From: an uncultured Aquimonas sp.
GTDB taxonomy: Bacteria > Pseudomonadota > Gammaproteobacteria > Xanthomonadales > Xanthomonadaceae
Assembly (NCBI RefSeq): GCF_937888285.1
Contig: NZ_CALART010000113.1
Span: forward strand, 1-40,021
DNA: 40,021 nt
Direction: 5' to 3'
Part shown: one piece after another, positions 7,071 through 16,374 of the stretch
How positions within the stretch are numbered: the stretch's first letter is position 1
How the letters are laid out: each line of letters starts with the position of its first letter
Position numbers and translations under genes: made by a program
The notes under the pieces: generated by a model
The model's input: only the letters and a program-made list of their open reading frames with translations
Told to the model about the DNA's origin: nothing
Databases searched by the model: none

Positions 7071-9707
7071 ATGAGAAGTCGACTGCTGCTCGTCTGCCTC
7101 TGTGCGCTGAGCCCCCTGACCCACGCCTCGTCTCCGCAGACTGGCATGTCCCGCGCCGAACGCGAGCTGTGCCGGTCCGAGGTAGAAACTTTCTTCGCAC
7201 GCGAGCGGGCGCAGCACGCGGGGGGCACCGCGGTGCGCGCGCCCTCTGCCTCGCAAGTCACGCGGCGGGTTGAAGACGAGCTGCGCATGGAATCCGCGCT
7301 GGCCGAGCGCTTCAGCACGCGCATCGACGCCGACGCGCTGCAAGCGGAGCTGTCGCGCATCCAGCGAGAATCCAGGGCACCGGCGCAGCTGCAGCGCCTG
7401 TTCGATGCGCTGAATCGCGACCCGCACCGGGCCGCCGAGTGCATCGCCCGCCCGGGACTGGTCGAGCGCCTGCTGTATCGCCGCCAGCAGCGGGCCGCTC
7501 CCGGCAGCGACTTCGCCGAATGGTGGCAGTCGACACGCGGGCAGCATCAGGCGATCGAGCCGGCGGCGCTCGATCAGGTCCTGTTCCTGCCCGAAGCGAG
7601 TGCAAGCCCGCGCGAGGCCGCTGGCGGCGGCAGCACCGGCCTTGAGACCTGGATCAGCGACGCCGACGACAGCGGACCGATGGCGCCGCGGGCCTTCGCC
7701 CTGGCGGCCTGGAACGGCAGCGAGCTGTTCCTGTTCGGGGGGCGAGGTCCACGCAACACCTTGCGTGCGGATGGCGGGCTGTACACGCCCGCGATCGATC
7801 ACTGGCGCTGGGCCAGCCCGGTCGGCGCACCCGGCCCGCGCGAGTCCGGCGTGGCGGTGTGGACCGGCAGCCGCTTCCTGGTCTTTGGCGGCACTTCGAA
7901 CGGCAGCGGCGCGCAGTACGACCCCGTCACCGACACCTGGACACCGATGTCCGGCGCCAACGCGCCGGTCGGCATCACCCGGTATGTGACCGGCGTCTGG
8001 ACCGGTAGCGAACTGCTGGTGTTCGGCGGCGAGGCGAACGTGCACGCGCGCTACAACCCGGTCACCGATACCTGGAGCAGCCTGCCGCAGAGCGGCCTGC
8101 CGGCGCTGATTCCGTCCTCGGTCTGGCACCAGGGCCGCATGTACGTCTGGGGCCTGCGCAGCGAGAACGGGGGGGCCTCGCTGAGCTCACGCCTCGGTGC
8201 CTTCGATGTCGCCAGCAACCAGTGGATCCCGCTCAGCACCGCCGGCGCACCGGCGGCGCGCTTCGAGACCGCGATGACCGTGGTCGACGGCAGGATCATG
8301 ATCTTCGGCGGCAGCGACGGCTTCGGCACCGTCTACGGCGATGGCGCGCTGTACGATCCGGCCAGCGACAGCTGGACCGCTCTGCCCGGCGCGGGCGCGC
8401 CGTCTGCGCGCAACTTCCCCACCCTGGTCAGCAGCGGCGATCGCGCCATCGTGTTCGGCGGGCAGCGGCAGTCAGCAGTGAACGACCACGGGGCGATCTA
8501 TGACGCCGCCAGCAACAGCTGGCAGGCCCTGCCCGGAAGCGCCCCCGTCGGCTGGCGCTCCGGCCACGCAGCCGCCTGGACGGGCAGCGCACTGCTGGTG
8601 ATGGCCGGTATGGATGAAGGCGGCGAGCCGCTGCGTGACGGCGGCTTGTTCAACCTCGCCTCAAACACCTGGACGCTGTTCGATGGCGGCGACGATCTGG
8701 GTCGCTTGCGCGGTGCATCGGCGGTGTGGACGGGCGTCGAGGCCCTGCTGTTCGGCGGCCGCAGTGCGGTCACCGATCGCCCCCAGCGCGGCCTGTCCTG
8801 GCGCGCGGCCACCGACAGCTTCAGCACCCTGCCTCTGCAGGGCTCACCGAGCGCGCGCGAAATGACTGCCGCGGTCTGGACCGGCGCCGAAATGATCGTC
8901 TGGGGTGGGCTGGACGACGCGGTGCCCGAGATTCTTGGCGATGGCGCGCGCTTCGACCCGGCGGCCGGGGAGTGGCAACCGATCAGTCTGATCGACGCAG
9001 CATTGCCCCGCTATCTGCACACCCTGGTCTGGACAGGGCAGCACGCGCTGGTCTCGGGCGGCGTGTGCCCATCCGGGCTCTGCGCAAGCGATGCCGGCTA
9101 CAGCCCGCAGGGCGACAGCTGGACTGCCCTGCCGACCGCAGGCGCGCCAGCACCGCGTGCGGATGCGACAGCGGTGTGGACCGGCAGCGAAATGATCGTC
9201 TGGGGCGGCAGCGGCGCTGGCGGAGCGCCGCTGGCCAGCGGCGCGCGCTTCAATCCGCAAAGCTGGAGCTGGACCGGCTCCACCGCAGCGGGGCCTGCAG
9301 GGCGGACCAATCACAGCGCGGTCTGGACCGGCAGCGAGATGCTGATCTGGGCGGGCACACCCAGCGCCCTGCCGTCCCTGTGGCGCTACGCGCCCCTGAC
9401 CAACCAATGGGGCGCGGGCCCCTCGGCGCAGCCGCAGGCGCCGCTGGGCGGACAGACCGCGGTGTGGTCGGGCAGCGAGTTGCTCGTCTTCGGCGGCGTG
9501 GGCGCGACCGGCGGACGCTATGACCCGCAGGCCAATATCTGGCGCGACATCACCAGCGTGGGCGCACCTGCAACGCGGGCCGACCACGCGGCGCTGTGGA
9601 TCGGCGACGCCATGCTGATCATGGGCGGCGCCATCAGCCAGCGGCGTTCGCTCTACTACCCGAACGGCCTGCCGCTGAACGTCTTTCGCGATGGCTTCGA
9701 ACCCTGA
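7071..9707 (+). CDS. Secreted Kelch-repeat beta-propeller protein
   Basis: 878-aa exported protein. Residues 1-20 form a signal peptide (basic MRSR, hydrophobic LLLVCLCALSPL, THASS cleavage region). A roughly 180-aa alpha-helical segment comes next, then about 14 Kelch-type repeats, recognisable by the recurring AVWTGSE-x-LVFGG strand pairs and YDPxTDTW turns. These are enough for two six- or seven-bladed propellers. The protein ends LNVFRDGFEP, a short aromatic/Gly-Phe-Glu tail seen in other secreted Xanthomonadales proteins as I recall them, possibly a sorting tag. Likely a surface or extracellular binding protein; the ligand is unknown. It is monocistronic, followed by the tRNA on the opposite strand. 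Confidence 0.85.
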   Translation: MRSRLLLVCLCALSPLTHASSPQTGMSRAERELCRSEVETFFARERAQHAGGTAVRAPSASQVTRRVEDELRMESALAERFSTRIDADALQAELSRIQRESRAPAQLQRLFDALNRDPHRAAECIARPGLVERLLYRRQQRAAPGSDFAEWWQSTRGQHQAIEPAALDQVLFLPEASASPREAAGGGSTGLETWISDADDSGPMAPRAFALAAWNGSELFLFGGRGPRNTLRADGGLYTPAIDHWRWASPVGAPGPRESGVAVWTGSRFLVFGGTSNGSGAQYDPVTDTWTPMSGANAPVGITRYVTGVWTGSELLVFGGEANVHARYNPVTDTWSSLPQSGLPALIPSSVWHQGRMYVWGLRSENGGASLSSRLGAFDVASNQWIPLSTAGAPAARFETAMTVVDGRIMIFGGSDGFGTVYGDGALYDPASDSWTALPGAGAPSARNFPTLVSSGDRAIVFGGQRQSAVNDHGAIYDAASNSWQALPGSAPVGWRSGHAAAWTGSALLVMAGMDEGGEPLRDGGLFNLASNTWTLFDGGDDLGRLRGASAVWTGVEALLFGGRSAVTDRPQRGLSWRAATDSFSTLPLQGSPSAREMTAAVWTGAEMIVWGGLDDAVPEILGDGARFDPAAGEWQPISLIDAALPRYLHTLVWTGQHALVSGGVCPSGLCASDAGYSPQGDSWTALPTAGAPAPRADATAVWTGSEMIVWGGSGAGGAPLASGARFNPQSWSWTGSTAAGPAGRTNHSAVWTGSEMLIWAGTPSALPSLWRYAPLTNQWGAGPSAQPQAPLGGQTAVWSGSELLVFGGVGATGGRYDPQANIWRDITSVGAPATRADHAALWIGDAMLIMGGAISQRRSLYYPNGLPLNVFRDGFEP

Positions 9708-9775
9708 ACGGCACGGGAGTCGGCGCCTGCGAGGCGCCTTGGCGCCGCCATTCGCGGGTCCTGCGGATCGGAGTG

Positions 9776-9848
<73 letters not shown>

Positions 9849-10021
9849 GTTGTCTGTACCCGCAGCGCCCGCTGCCGTGCGCCGCCCATCATCGCAGGTG
9901 ACTCAAGCCTTGGTCGCTGCGCTGTCCTGCGCAGCGACCAAGGCCGGCCTCGGGCCTCCTGCCCTCGGCGCGCGCCCCTCGCGATGCGGTGCATCGCGTG
10001 GCCTGCGGCCACCGGGTCACG

Positions 10022-10050
10022 CCCTGCTCTAACCGTTGAGCTATAGGCCC
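10022..10050 (-). pseudogene. tRNA 5'-half fragment, copy 2
   Basis: Exact copy of the first 29 nt of the CAU tRNA (acceptor 5' strand and D-arm), created by the 202-bp duplication. The sequence then leaves the tRNA and runs into the next leader copy, so no cloverleaf can form. It could be transcribed if the tRNA promoter lies in the repeated leader. Confidence 0.85.
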
Positions 10051-10223
10051 GTTGTCTGTACCCGCAGCGCCCGCTGCCGTGCGCCGCCCATCATCGCAGG
10101 TGACTCAAGCCTTGGTCGCTGCGCTGTCCTGCGCAGCGACCAAGGCCGGCCTCGGGCCTCCTGCCCTCGGCGCGCGCCCCTCGCGATGCGGTGCATCGCG
10201 TGGCCTGCGGCCACCGGGTCACG

Positions 10224-10252
10224 CCCTGCTCTAACCGTTGAGCTATAGGCCC
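10224..10252 (-). pseudogene. tRNA 5'-half fragment, copy 3
   Basis: Second exact copy of the first 29 nt of the CAU tRNA, 202 bp from the previous one and truncated at the same tRNA position. It is the most upstream copy in the direction of transcription and sits next to unique sequence. Confidence 0.85.
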
Positions 10253-10425
10253 GTTGTCTGTACCCGCAGCGCCCGCTGCCGTGCGCCGCCCATCATCGCA
10301 GGCGACTCAAGCCTTGGTCGCTGCGCTGTCCTGCGCAGCGATCGATGCGGGTTTCGGGCCAACTGTCTGCTGTGGGCGCTTCCAGTCCGCAAGCAGGGTC
10401 AGCTCGATGTCAATCTCCGAAAACA

Positions 10426-10453
10426 CGAAGGGCCCGCTTGCGCGAGCCCTTCG
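10426..10453 (-). terminator. Rho-independent terminator after tRNA-Gln
   Basis: On the minus strand, an 8-bp stem (CGAAGGGC with GCCCTTCG, arms 10446-10453 and 10426-10433) with extra pairing inside the loop is followed by TGTTTTC. It lies just past the 3' end of tRNA-Gln and probably ends the rplM-rpsI-tRNA-Gln transcript. Confidence 0.75.
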
Positions 10454-10455
10454 AA

Positions 10456-10529
10456 TGGCTGGGGGACTAGGATTCGAACCTAGATAGGCAGAGTCAGAGT
10501 CTGCAGTCCTACCGTTAGACGATCCCCCA
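10456..10529 (-). tRNA. glnV-like: tRNA-Gln (CUG anticodon)
   Basis: Minus-strand cloverleaf: it starts TGGGGGATCG and ends CCCCCAGCCA with CCA encoded. The anticodon stem GCAGA/TCTGC encloses loop CTCTGAC, giving CUG. The unpaired U at position 1 and the G73 discriminator are Gln identity features. It lies 47 bp downstream of rpsI in the same direction and just before a terminator, so it may be co-transcribed with the ribosomal protein genes. Confidence 0.93.
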
Positions 10530-10576
10530 AGAACCGGATCGCACCTGCCGCGCGAGGCGGCAAGTATAAAGCGTGA

Positions 10577-10969
10577 TCAGCGCTTCGAGAACTGGGTCGC
10601 GCGGCGGGCCTTGTGCAGACCGACCTTCTTGCGCTCGACCTCGCGGGCGTCGCGGGTCATGAAACCGGCGCGGCGCAGCTGGGTCTTCAGGCTCTCGTCG
10701 TACTCGACCAGGGCGCGGGCGATGCCGAGGCGGATCGCGCCGGCCTGACCGGTGGTGCCACCGCCGGCGACGGTGACCTTGATGTCGAACTTCTCGGACA
10801 TCTCGGTCAGCACCAGCGGCTGACGCACGATCATGCGGGCGGTTTCGCGACCGAAGAACTGGTCGAGCGGCTTGTCATTGACGGTGATCGCGCCGCTACC
10901 GTTGCGCAGGAACACGCGGGCGGTGGAGGACTTGCGGCGGCCGGTGCCGTAGTTCTGGTTCAGAGCCAT
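10577..10969 (-). CDS. rpsI: 30S ribosomal protein S9
   Basis: 130-aa S9, a component of the small subunit whose C-terminal tail reaches the P-site tRNA. The sequence is the expected family length. It has GTGRRKSSTARVFL near the N-terminus, the VAGGGTTGQAGAIRLGIARAL core and the C-terminal tail KVGLHKARRATQFSKR ending in the universal KR. The ATG at 10969 was chosen because S9 starts MALNQNYGTGRRK; the longer frame to 11071 overlaps rplM. It is downstream of rplM by 19 bp, the usual rplM-rpsI operon. Confidence 0.97.
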   Translation of the reverse strand: MALNQNYGTGRRKSSTARVFLRNGSGAITVNDKPLDQFFGRETARMIVRQPLVLTEMSEKFDIKVTVAGGGTTGQAGAIRLGIARALVEYDESLKTQLRRAGFMTRDAREVERKKVGLHKARRATQFSKR

Positions 10970-10988
10970 GGGGTCTATGCGTCCTGTC

Positions 10989-11417
10989 TCAGATGTCCAG
11001 CGCCTGCGGCTGCTGGGCGGTGTGCGGGTGCTCGGCACCCTTGTAGACCTTGAGCTTGCGGAACATCGCACGGCCCAGCGGGTTCTTCGGGAGCATGCCC
11101 TTGACGCCGATCTCGATCGCGCGCTCCGGGTGGCGGTCCAGGGCCTGGCCCAGGGTCTCCGACTTCAGGTTGCCGATGTAGCCGGTGAACCGGTGGTACA
11201 TCTTGTCCTGCAGCTTGTTGCCGGTGACGTGGATCTTTTCCGCGTTGATCACGACGATGTAATCGCCGGTGTCGACGTGCGGGGTGAACACGGGCTTGTG
11301 CTTGCCGCGCAGGCGAAGCGCAATCTCCGAGCAGAGGCGGCCCAGCGTCTTGCCGCTGGCGTCGACCAGATACCAGTCGCGCTTGACGGTCTCCGGCTTG
11401 GCGCTGAAGGTCTTCAT
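10989..11417 (-). CDS. rplM: 50S ribosomal protein L13
   Basis: 142-aa L13, an early-assembling large-subunit protein. The start MKTFSAKPETVKRDWYLVDA and the motif GDYIVVINAEKIHVTGNK are diagnostic, and length is exactly that of bacterial L13. The ATG at 11417 is preceded on the minus strand by a purine-rich ribosome-binding site (GGGAG). It is the first gene of the rplM-rpsI operon, divergent from the Fe-S protein gene at 11551. Confidence 0.97.
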   Translation of the reverse strand: MKTFSAKPETVKRDWYLVDASGKTLGRLCSEIALRLRGKHKPVFTPHVDTGDYIVVINAEKIHVTGNKLQDKMYHRFTGYIGNLKSETLGQALDRHPERAIEIGVKGMLPKNPLGRAMFRKLKVYKGAEHPHTAQQPQALDI

Positions 11418-11550
11418 GACAGCTCCCAAAGGGAAAGCGAGGACGAAAGACCGCGAAGCATAGCGGTCTCTTTCGAGGGGTGCAAGTCTGCAGCCCCGAG
11501 TGGCATCGGCCAGGGGCTTTGCCCGGCGAAGCCGCGTATTCTGACCGCAA

Positions 11551-12765
11551 ATGTCCGAGCGCGCCAGCCCCCCCGCTGAACAGATCGCCCAGCGCATCCT
11601 CGCGCTCGCCGACGCCTGCGTGCTGTGCGGCCTGTGCCTGCCGCACTGCCCCACCTACCGGCTGGATGCGCGCGAGTCGGAATCGCCGCGCGGGCGCGTG
11701 CTGCTGGCCCAGGCTCTCGCGCGCGAGCCGGGCGCGATTGACGCAAGCGGCGTCACCGCACTTGAGCATTGCCTCGGCTGCGGCCGCTGCGAGCAGGTGT
11801 GTCCAGCCAGAGTGCGCTTCGGCGATCTGATGCGGCAGACACGCCGGCTGTTGCCGCGTCGGCGTGCGGTCCGCGGCGTGCGGCTGCTGCTGTGGGCGAG
11901 CCGGCATCCGCAGCTGCTGGCTCGCCTGCTGCCAAGGCTGCGACCTCTGCGCGTGCTGCTGCCGCGGAGCGCGCGCCGCGCGCTGTCGGCCGCGATCCCA
12001 GCGGTCAACGACTCCGGCTCGTGGCCACCTGCGCATCCGCAGCTCGAATACACCGACAAGGCTGAACCTCCCGCGCCCAGCTCTCGGCGCATCGGGCTGC
12101 TGACCGGCTGCGTTGCGCGAACTCTCGAAAGCGGCGCTCAGCACGCAGCCCTGCGCCTGCTGCGTGCCTGCGGCTACACGGTTCTGACTCCACAGGAGCA
12201 GGGCTGCTGCGGCGCGCTGGAGCAGCATGCCGGCAGCAGCGCGCAGGCCGATTCGCTGATCGCGGCGAACCAGCGGATATGGGCGGACCTCAGGCCCGAG
12301 CTGCTGGTGTCGACAGCCAGCGGTTGCCAGGGCGCCTATGCGGCGGGCCTCGCGTCGATCGCGCCGGTGATGGATGTCCTGAGCTTGCTGGCCGATGACG
12401 CCACATTCGCCGCCTTGAGTCTGCGCCGGTCCGATCGACGCATCGCCCTGCACCTGCCCTGCACGCAGCGGGCGGACGCGACGTCCGTGCAGGCCGCGCG
12501 GGCGCTGCTTGCACGCATTCCGGGCGTGACGCTGATCGAGTTGCAGGACAGCGGCTGCTGCGGAGCTGGCGGCGCGCACATGCTGCAGTTTCCCGGCCGC
12601 GCCGAGCGCCTGCGCCAGCCGCTGCTGGACGCGGTCATCGCATCCGGTGCCACTACACTGGTCTCCGCCAACATCGGCTGCCGCCTGCATCTGGGCGGCG
12701 CGGCCGAACTCGCCGGAATCGACATCCGGCATCCGCTGGAACTGCTGGCCGAGGCCCTGCCGTGA
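11551..12765 (+). CDS. GlcF-like two-[4Fe-4S] oxidoreductase subunit
   Basis: 404-aa iron-sulfur protein with the domain plan of glycolate oxidase subunit GlcF. Two ferredoxin-type CxxCxxCxxxC motifs lie at Cys23/26/29/33 and Cys74/77/80/84. Two cysteine-rich CCG domains of the heterodisulfide-reductase type follow (GCVART...EQGCCGAL and LPCTQR...DSGCCGAGG). Likely transfers electrons from a flavoprotein dehydrogenase (glycolate, lactate or similar) to the quinone pool, but no GlcD/GlcE flavin subunit is encoded nearby, so the substrate is open. Its stop overlaps the coq7 start by 4 bp, so the two are translationally coupled; the link to ubiquinone synthesis is suggestive. Confidence 0.85.
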   Translation: MSERASPPAEQIAQRILALADACVLCGLCLPHCPTYRLDARESESPRGRVLLAQALAREPGAIDASGVTALEHCLGCGRCEQVCPARVRFGDLMRQTRRLLPRRRAVRGVRLLLWASRHPQLLARLLPRLRPLRVLLPRSARRALSAAIPAVNDSGSWPPAHPQLEYTDKAEPPAPSSRRIGLLTGCVARTLESGAQHAALRLLRACGYTVLTPQEQGCCGALEQHAGSSAQADSLIAANQRIWADLRPELLVSTASGCQGAYAAGLASIAPVMDVLSLLADDATFAALSLRRSDRRIALHLPCTQRADATSVQAARALLARIPGVTLIELQDSGCCGAGGAHMLQFPGRAERLRQPLLDAVIASGATTLVSANIGCRLHLGGAAELAGIDIRHPLELLAEALP

Positions 12766-13409
12766 GCACACTGCGCACTCTTTCCCCGCTCGATCGCCTG
12801 ATCGCCGATCTCGACCACGCCCTGCTGACCGCCACCGCGCGACAGACGCCCGCAGCGCGCCCGAACCCCGCGGTGGACGCCCATTCGGTCGAGCTCGATG
12901 CCAAGCAGCGCCGCCATGTGGCCGGGCTGATGCGCATCAATCATGCGGGCGAGGTCTGCGCGCAGGCCCTGTACCTGGGTCAGGCGCGGGTCGCCCGCGA
13001 CGAGGCGACGCGCGAGCATCTGCTGCAGGCGGCGCAGGAAGAAGCCGACCACCTCGCCTGGTGCGCGCAGCGCCTGGCCGAGCTGGACGACCGTCCCAGC
13101 CTGCTGAACCCGCTGTGGTACGCGGGCAGCTACGCGATCGGCATGGCCGCAGGGCTCGCCGGCGATGGCTACAACCTCGGCTTCGTGGTCGAAACCGAGC
13201 GCCAGGTCGAAGCGCATCTCGAAGATCACCTGCGCCAGCTGCCCGAGGGCGACGAACGCAGTCGTCGCATCCTGCAGCGCATGGCCCAGGAGGAAGCCGA
13301 GCATGCCGAACAGGCGCATGCCGCCGGCGCGCGCGCCCTGCCGCCGCCCATTCCTTCCCTGATGCGAGCGGTCAGCGAGCTCATGAAGCTGGGCGCCTAC
13401 CGGATCTGA
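12762..13409 (+). CDS. coq7: Demethoxyubiquinone hydroxylase
   Basis: 215-aa di-iron monooxygenase that hydroxylates 2-polyprenyl-3-methyl-6-methoxy-1,4-benzoquinone in ubiquinone biosynthesis. Carboxylate/His ligands are visible in the expected order: E64 (INHAGEV), E94 and H97 (EEADHL), E144 or E146 (VVETERQ), E178 and H181 (EEAEHAEQ). The GTG start at 12762 overlaps the previous stop (GTGA), a coupled arrangement. Length matches bacterial Coq7. In Xanthomonadales coq7 commonly sits between the ribosomal pair and speD, as here. Confidence 0.93.
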   Translation: MSTLRTLSPLDRLIADLDHALLTATARQTPAARPNPAVDAHSVELDAKQRRHVAGLMRINHAGEVCAQALYLGQARVARDEATREHLLQAAQEEADHLAWCAQRLAELDDRPSLLNPLWYAGSYAIGMAAGLAGDGYNLGFVVETERQVEAHLEDHLRQLPEGDERSRRILQRMAQEEAEHAEQAHAAGARALPPPIPSLMRAVSELMKLGAYRI

Positions 13410-13509
13410 GCCAGCGTTCGGCCAAGCGCCCGCTGATCGCCGCCGCTGTCGCAGCTACTTCACCTTGCCTACACTGCCCGCACTCGGGCACGGCGCAGGG
13501 AAGGCGGAC

Positions 13510-16299
13510 ATGAAGATTGTTCTGGCTGTGCTGTTCGGCCTGCTGGCCGTGGCCAGCGAATCTCTGGTGTCGATCCTGCTGGCGGCGCTCGCCGGCTGGC
13601 TGCTCGGCAGCCAGCAGGAGCTGTCGCAGCGCCTGCGCCGACTTGAACAGAGTCAGGCCACCCGACCGCGCGAACGCACGCCGTCGCCAGCGCCGTCAGA
13701 AGCCAGGGCACCGGGCGCGGAACCCGAACCGGCAACGAGGCCCGAGCCGGTGTCCACTCGGCAACCCGCGCACGAGGCGCTGGATCTGCAGGCGGCGCCA
13801 TCACCCGTAGCTGATTCTGCTGTGAGGTCTGCATCGCCAGTCGAGGCGCCGATTGCAGCGCAAACCGCATCCATCTCGCCTTCATCGGTGCCGCCGCCCT
13901 TGCCCACGGCAGCGCACACCGCCTCGAAGGTCGAAACGCCGGTCGCACAGGCAGCCCAGCGGGCCCGCGCACCGGAGTCCCGAACGGATGAATCCACCGA
14001 TGCACTGGCCAGCCGCGTGCTGGGCTGGCTGTTCGGGGGCAACCTGCCGGTCAAGCTCGGCGTGCTCGTGCTGTTCGCCGGTGTCGCCGCGGCGCTGCGC
14101 TATGCGGCCCAGCAGGGCCTGTTCGATGTGCCGATCGGCTGGCGCTTCATCGGCATCGCCACGGCGGCATTCGCAGGTCTGGGCTTTGGTCTCAGCCAGC
14201 GCATGCAGCGGCCGGCCTTCGCGCTGTCACTCCAGGGCGGCGCGATCGGCGTGCTGCTGCTCTGCGTGTTTGGCGCCTACCGGCTGTACGACCTGCTCGC
14301 GCCCGGCGTGGCCTTGGGCATGGTGGTGGCGCTGGTCGCGCTGGGCGCCGTGCTGGCGGTCTGGCAGAGCGCGGTGGCGCTCGCGGTGCTGGGTTTCCTC
14401 GGCGGCTACCTCGGGCCGGTGCTGATCAATACCGGCAGTGGCGATCAGGTCGCCCTGTTCACCTACTACGCCGCCTTGAACGCGGCCCTGTTCGGCGTGG
14501 CCTGGTGGCGACACTGGCATGCGCTGAACCTGATGGGCTTTCTGTTCACCTTCGGAATCGGCAGCCTCTGGGGTCTCGGCGCCTATACCAGCGCCGACTA
14601 CGCCAGCAGCCAGTTCTTCCTGCTGCTGTTCTGGGGCTTCTACCTGGGCATCGTGGTGCTGGGGGCGCTGCGCCGCGGTCTCGCCGCCAGCGATGGCGCT
14701 CAGGCCTCGCTGAGTTTCGCCCTGCCGCTCTGGGCCTTCAGCCTGCAGGCGGGTTTGCTGGAGGGCGACCGCAGCGGGCTCTCGGTGTCCGCCCTGCTGG
14801 CAGCCGCGGTCTATGCGGTCCTCGCTGCCCTGCTGCTGCGCACGACGCGGGCGCGGCTGCAGGGCGAGAGCTTCGCCTGGGTCGCGGCGGGCTTCGTCAC
14901 CGTCGCGGTACCGCTGGCGTTCTCGGCGGAGCAGACCGCCTCGGTCTGGGCGCTGCAGGGTGTCGGCGCGATGTGGCTGGGCCTGCGCCAGCAGCGTGCG
15001 CTCACCCTTGTGTTCGGCTGGCTGCTGCAGCTGGGTGCGGCCTGCGCCTTCCTGCTCAGCGCCGCCGAAGCCTTCGACCTCGGCCTGCTCGATCAGCCGG
15101 ATGTCCAGATCGGCATGCGCTTCAGCCTCGGCCTGCTGGCCCTCGCCGGCTTCATCGCCAGCCTGCTGCATGAGCGCGATGGCCGCGACGGCATCGAGGC
15201 CTGGCTGCTGTTCCTGCTGGGTGCCGCGTGGCTCACCCTGCTGTGGCTGCACTTCGGCATCTGGCCGCCGTTCGCGCTCGATCACCTCGAAACTCTGCTG
15301 GGTCTGGCCGTGCTGATCGCGCTGTCGGCGAGCCTGGTGCGCCGTCTGTCGGTCTGGGACCGGCTCGGCTGGCTGGCCGTGCTGCCCTTGATGGGCTTGC
15401 CGCTGCTCGCCGTCGCCGCGCTCGTCGAGCAGGATGCGCCGGCGCTGGACGGACGTGGCGCCGCGCTGTGGGCGCTGGTTTTTGGCGCCGGCCTGCTGGC
15501 CCTGCAGCGGCTGCGCGAACCGCCGGCCCACCTGACCGGTGCCGGCCATCTCGGCCTGCTGGCGAGCCTGGTGCTGGTGCTGGGCAGCGACTTCTGTCTG
15601 CGTGCGCAGCGCGCCGAACTGGGCGAGGCCTGGATCTACAGCCTCGCGCTGTTGCCGCTGGTCGCGCTTGCCTTCGCGCTGTGGCGATCGCCGGCCCCGT
15701 TCGCCTGGCCGCTGGCCGACCGCTTCGCCCGCTACTCGCGCTTCTGGCATGGCGGCGCTGCCCTGGTGCTGGGCGCAGCCTGGTTCGGCGCGCTCTATTC
15801 CGCGGCGAGCGCTGCGCCGCTGACCTACCTGCCCGTGCTGAATCCGCTGGAGCTGCTGCAGTGGGGTCTGCTGATCGCCGCTTGGCGCGCGCTGCGCGAC
15901 GAGGACCGCAGCGACCTCCTGCCGCTGCGCGCCGGGCTGGCGATCGCAGCGCTGGCACTGCTGACGCTGACCGCCCTGCGCTGCCTGCACCACCATGCCG
16001 ACCTGCCCTGGTCGCCCGCGCTGTTCGACAGCGCGCTGACGCAGGGCGTACTGAGCGTGCTGTGGGCGCTGGCCGGGGTCGTCGCCTGGGTGCGCGGCTC
16101 GCGCCGCGGCCACTGGCCGCTGTGGGTCGCCGGCGCCACCCTGATGGGCCTGGTGCTGCTCAAGCTGGTGCTGGTCGACCGCCTCTACCTCGGCAACCTC
16201 TACGGCATTGGTGCCGTGCTCACGGTCGGCCTGCTGCTGGTGGTCGTCGGCTACCTCGCGCCCTCGCCACCGCGACAGGGCCAGGCCGCGAACCATTGA
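13510..16299 (+). CDS. DUF2339 multi-pass membrane protein
   Basis: 929-aa inner-membrane protein. A first transmembrane helix (KIVLAVLFGLLAVASESLV) leads into a short coiled segment (SQRLRRLEQSQ). A Pro/Ala/Glu-rich linker of about 130 residues follows, then some two dozen hydrophobic segments starting with LPVKLGVLVLFAGVAAALRYAA, the DUF2339 signature. Function of the family is unknown; envelope or transport roles are guesses. The ATG at 13510 follows GGAAGGCGGAC, a good ribosome-binding site, so the longer frame from 13465 is rejected. A strong terminator lies 20 bp downstream. Confidence 0.85.
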   Translation: MKIVLAVLFGLLAVASESLVSILLAALAGWLLGSQQELSQRLRRLEQSQATRPRERTPSPAPSEARAPGAEPEPATRPEPVSTRQPAHEALDLQAAPSPVADSAVRSASPVEAPIAAQTASISPSSVPPPLPTAAHTASKVETPVAQAAQRARAPESRTDESTDALASRVLGWLFGGNLPVKLGVLVLFAGVAAALRYAAQQGLFDVPIGWRFIGIATAAFAGLGFGLSQRMQRPAFALSLQGGAIGVLLLCVFGAYRLYDLLAPGVALGMVVALVALGAVLAVWQSAVALAVLGFLGGYLGPVLINTGSGDQVALFTYYAALNAALFGVAWWRHWHALNLMGFLFTFGIGSLWGLGAYTSADYASSQFFLLLFWGFYLGIVVLGALRRGLAASDGAQASLSFALPLWAFSLQAGLLEGDRSGLSVSALLAAAVYAVLAALLLRTTRARLQGESFAWVAAGFVTVAVPLAFSAEQTASVWALQGVGAMWLGLRQQRALTLVFGWLLQLGAACAFLLSAAEAFDLGLLDQPDVQIGMRFSLGLLALAGFIASLLHERDGRDGIEAWLLFLLGAAWLTLLWLHFGIWPPFALDHLETLLGLAVLIALSASLVRRLSVWDRLGWLAVLPLMGLPLLAVAALVEQDAPALDGRGAALWALVFGAGLLALQRLREPPAHLTGAGHLGLLASLVLVLGSDFCLRAQRAELGEAWIYSLALLPLVALAFALWRSPAPFAWPLADRFARYSRFWHGGAALVLGAAWFGALYSAASAAPLTYLPVLNPLELLQWGLLIAAWRALRDEDRSDLLPLRAGLAIAALALLTLTALRCLHHHADLPWSPALFDSALTQGVLSVLWALAGVVAWVRGSRRGHWPLWVAGATLMGLVLLKLVLVDRLYLGNLYGIGAVLTVGLLLVVVGYLAPSPPRQGQAANH

Positions 16300-16318
16300 T
16301 CGCCGGCAGCACAAACGC

Positions 16319-16350
16319 GAAGGGCGCGCTCCAGATGGAGCGCGCCCTTC
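16319..16350. terminator. Bidirectional terminator
   Basis: Perfect 14-bp arms (16319-16332, 16337-16350) with a 4-nt loop AGAT, and T-rich (plus) and A-containing flanks. It sits between the convergent DUF2339 and speD genes and can serve both. Confidence 0.85.
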
Positions 16351-16374
16351 TTCTGCGCCTGAGGTGCGGCAGCC

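Noticed and set aside
10975..12771. 598-aa minus-strand frame across rplM and the Fe-S gene
   Set aside because: Overlaps two or more confirmed genes in other frames and has no homology-like motif.
14227..16314. 695-aa open frame opposite the DUF2339 gene
   Set aside because: Gln/Arg-rich shadow of a real membrane protein; no start signal or recognisable domain.
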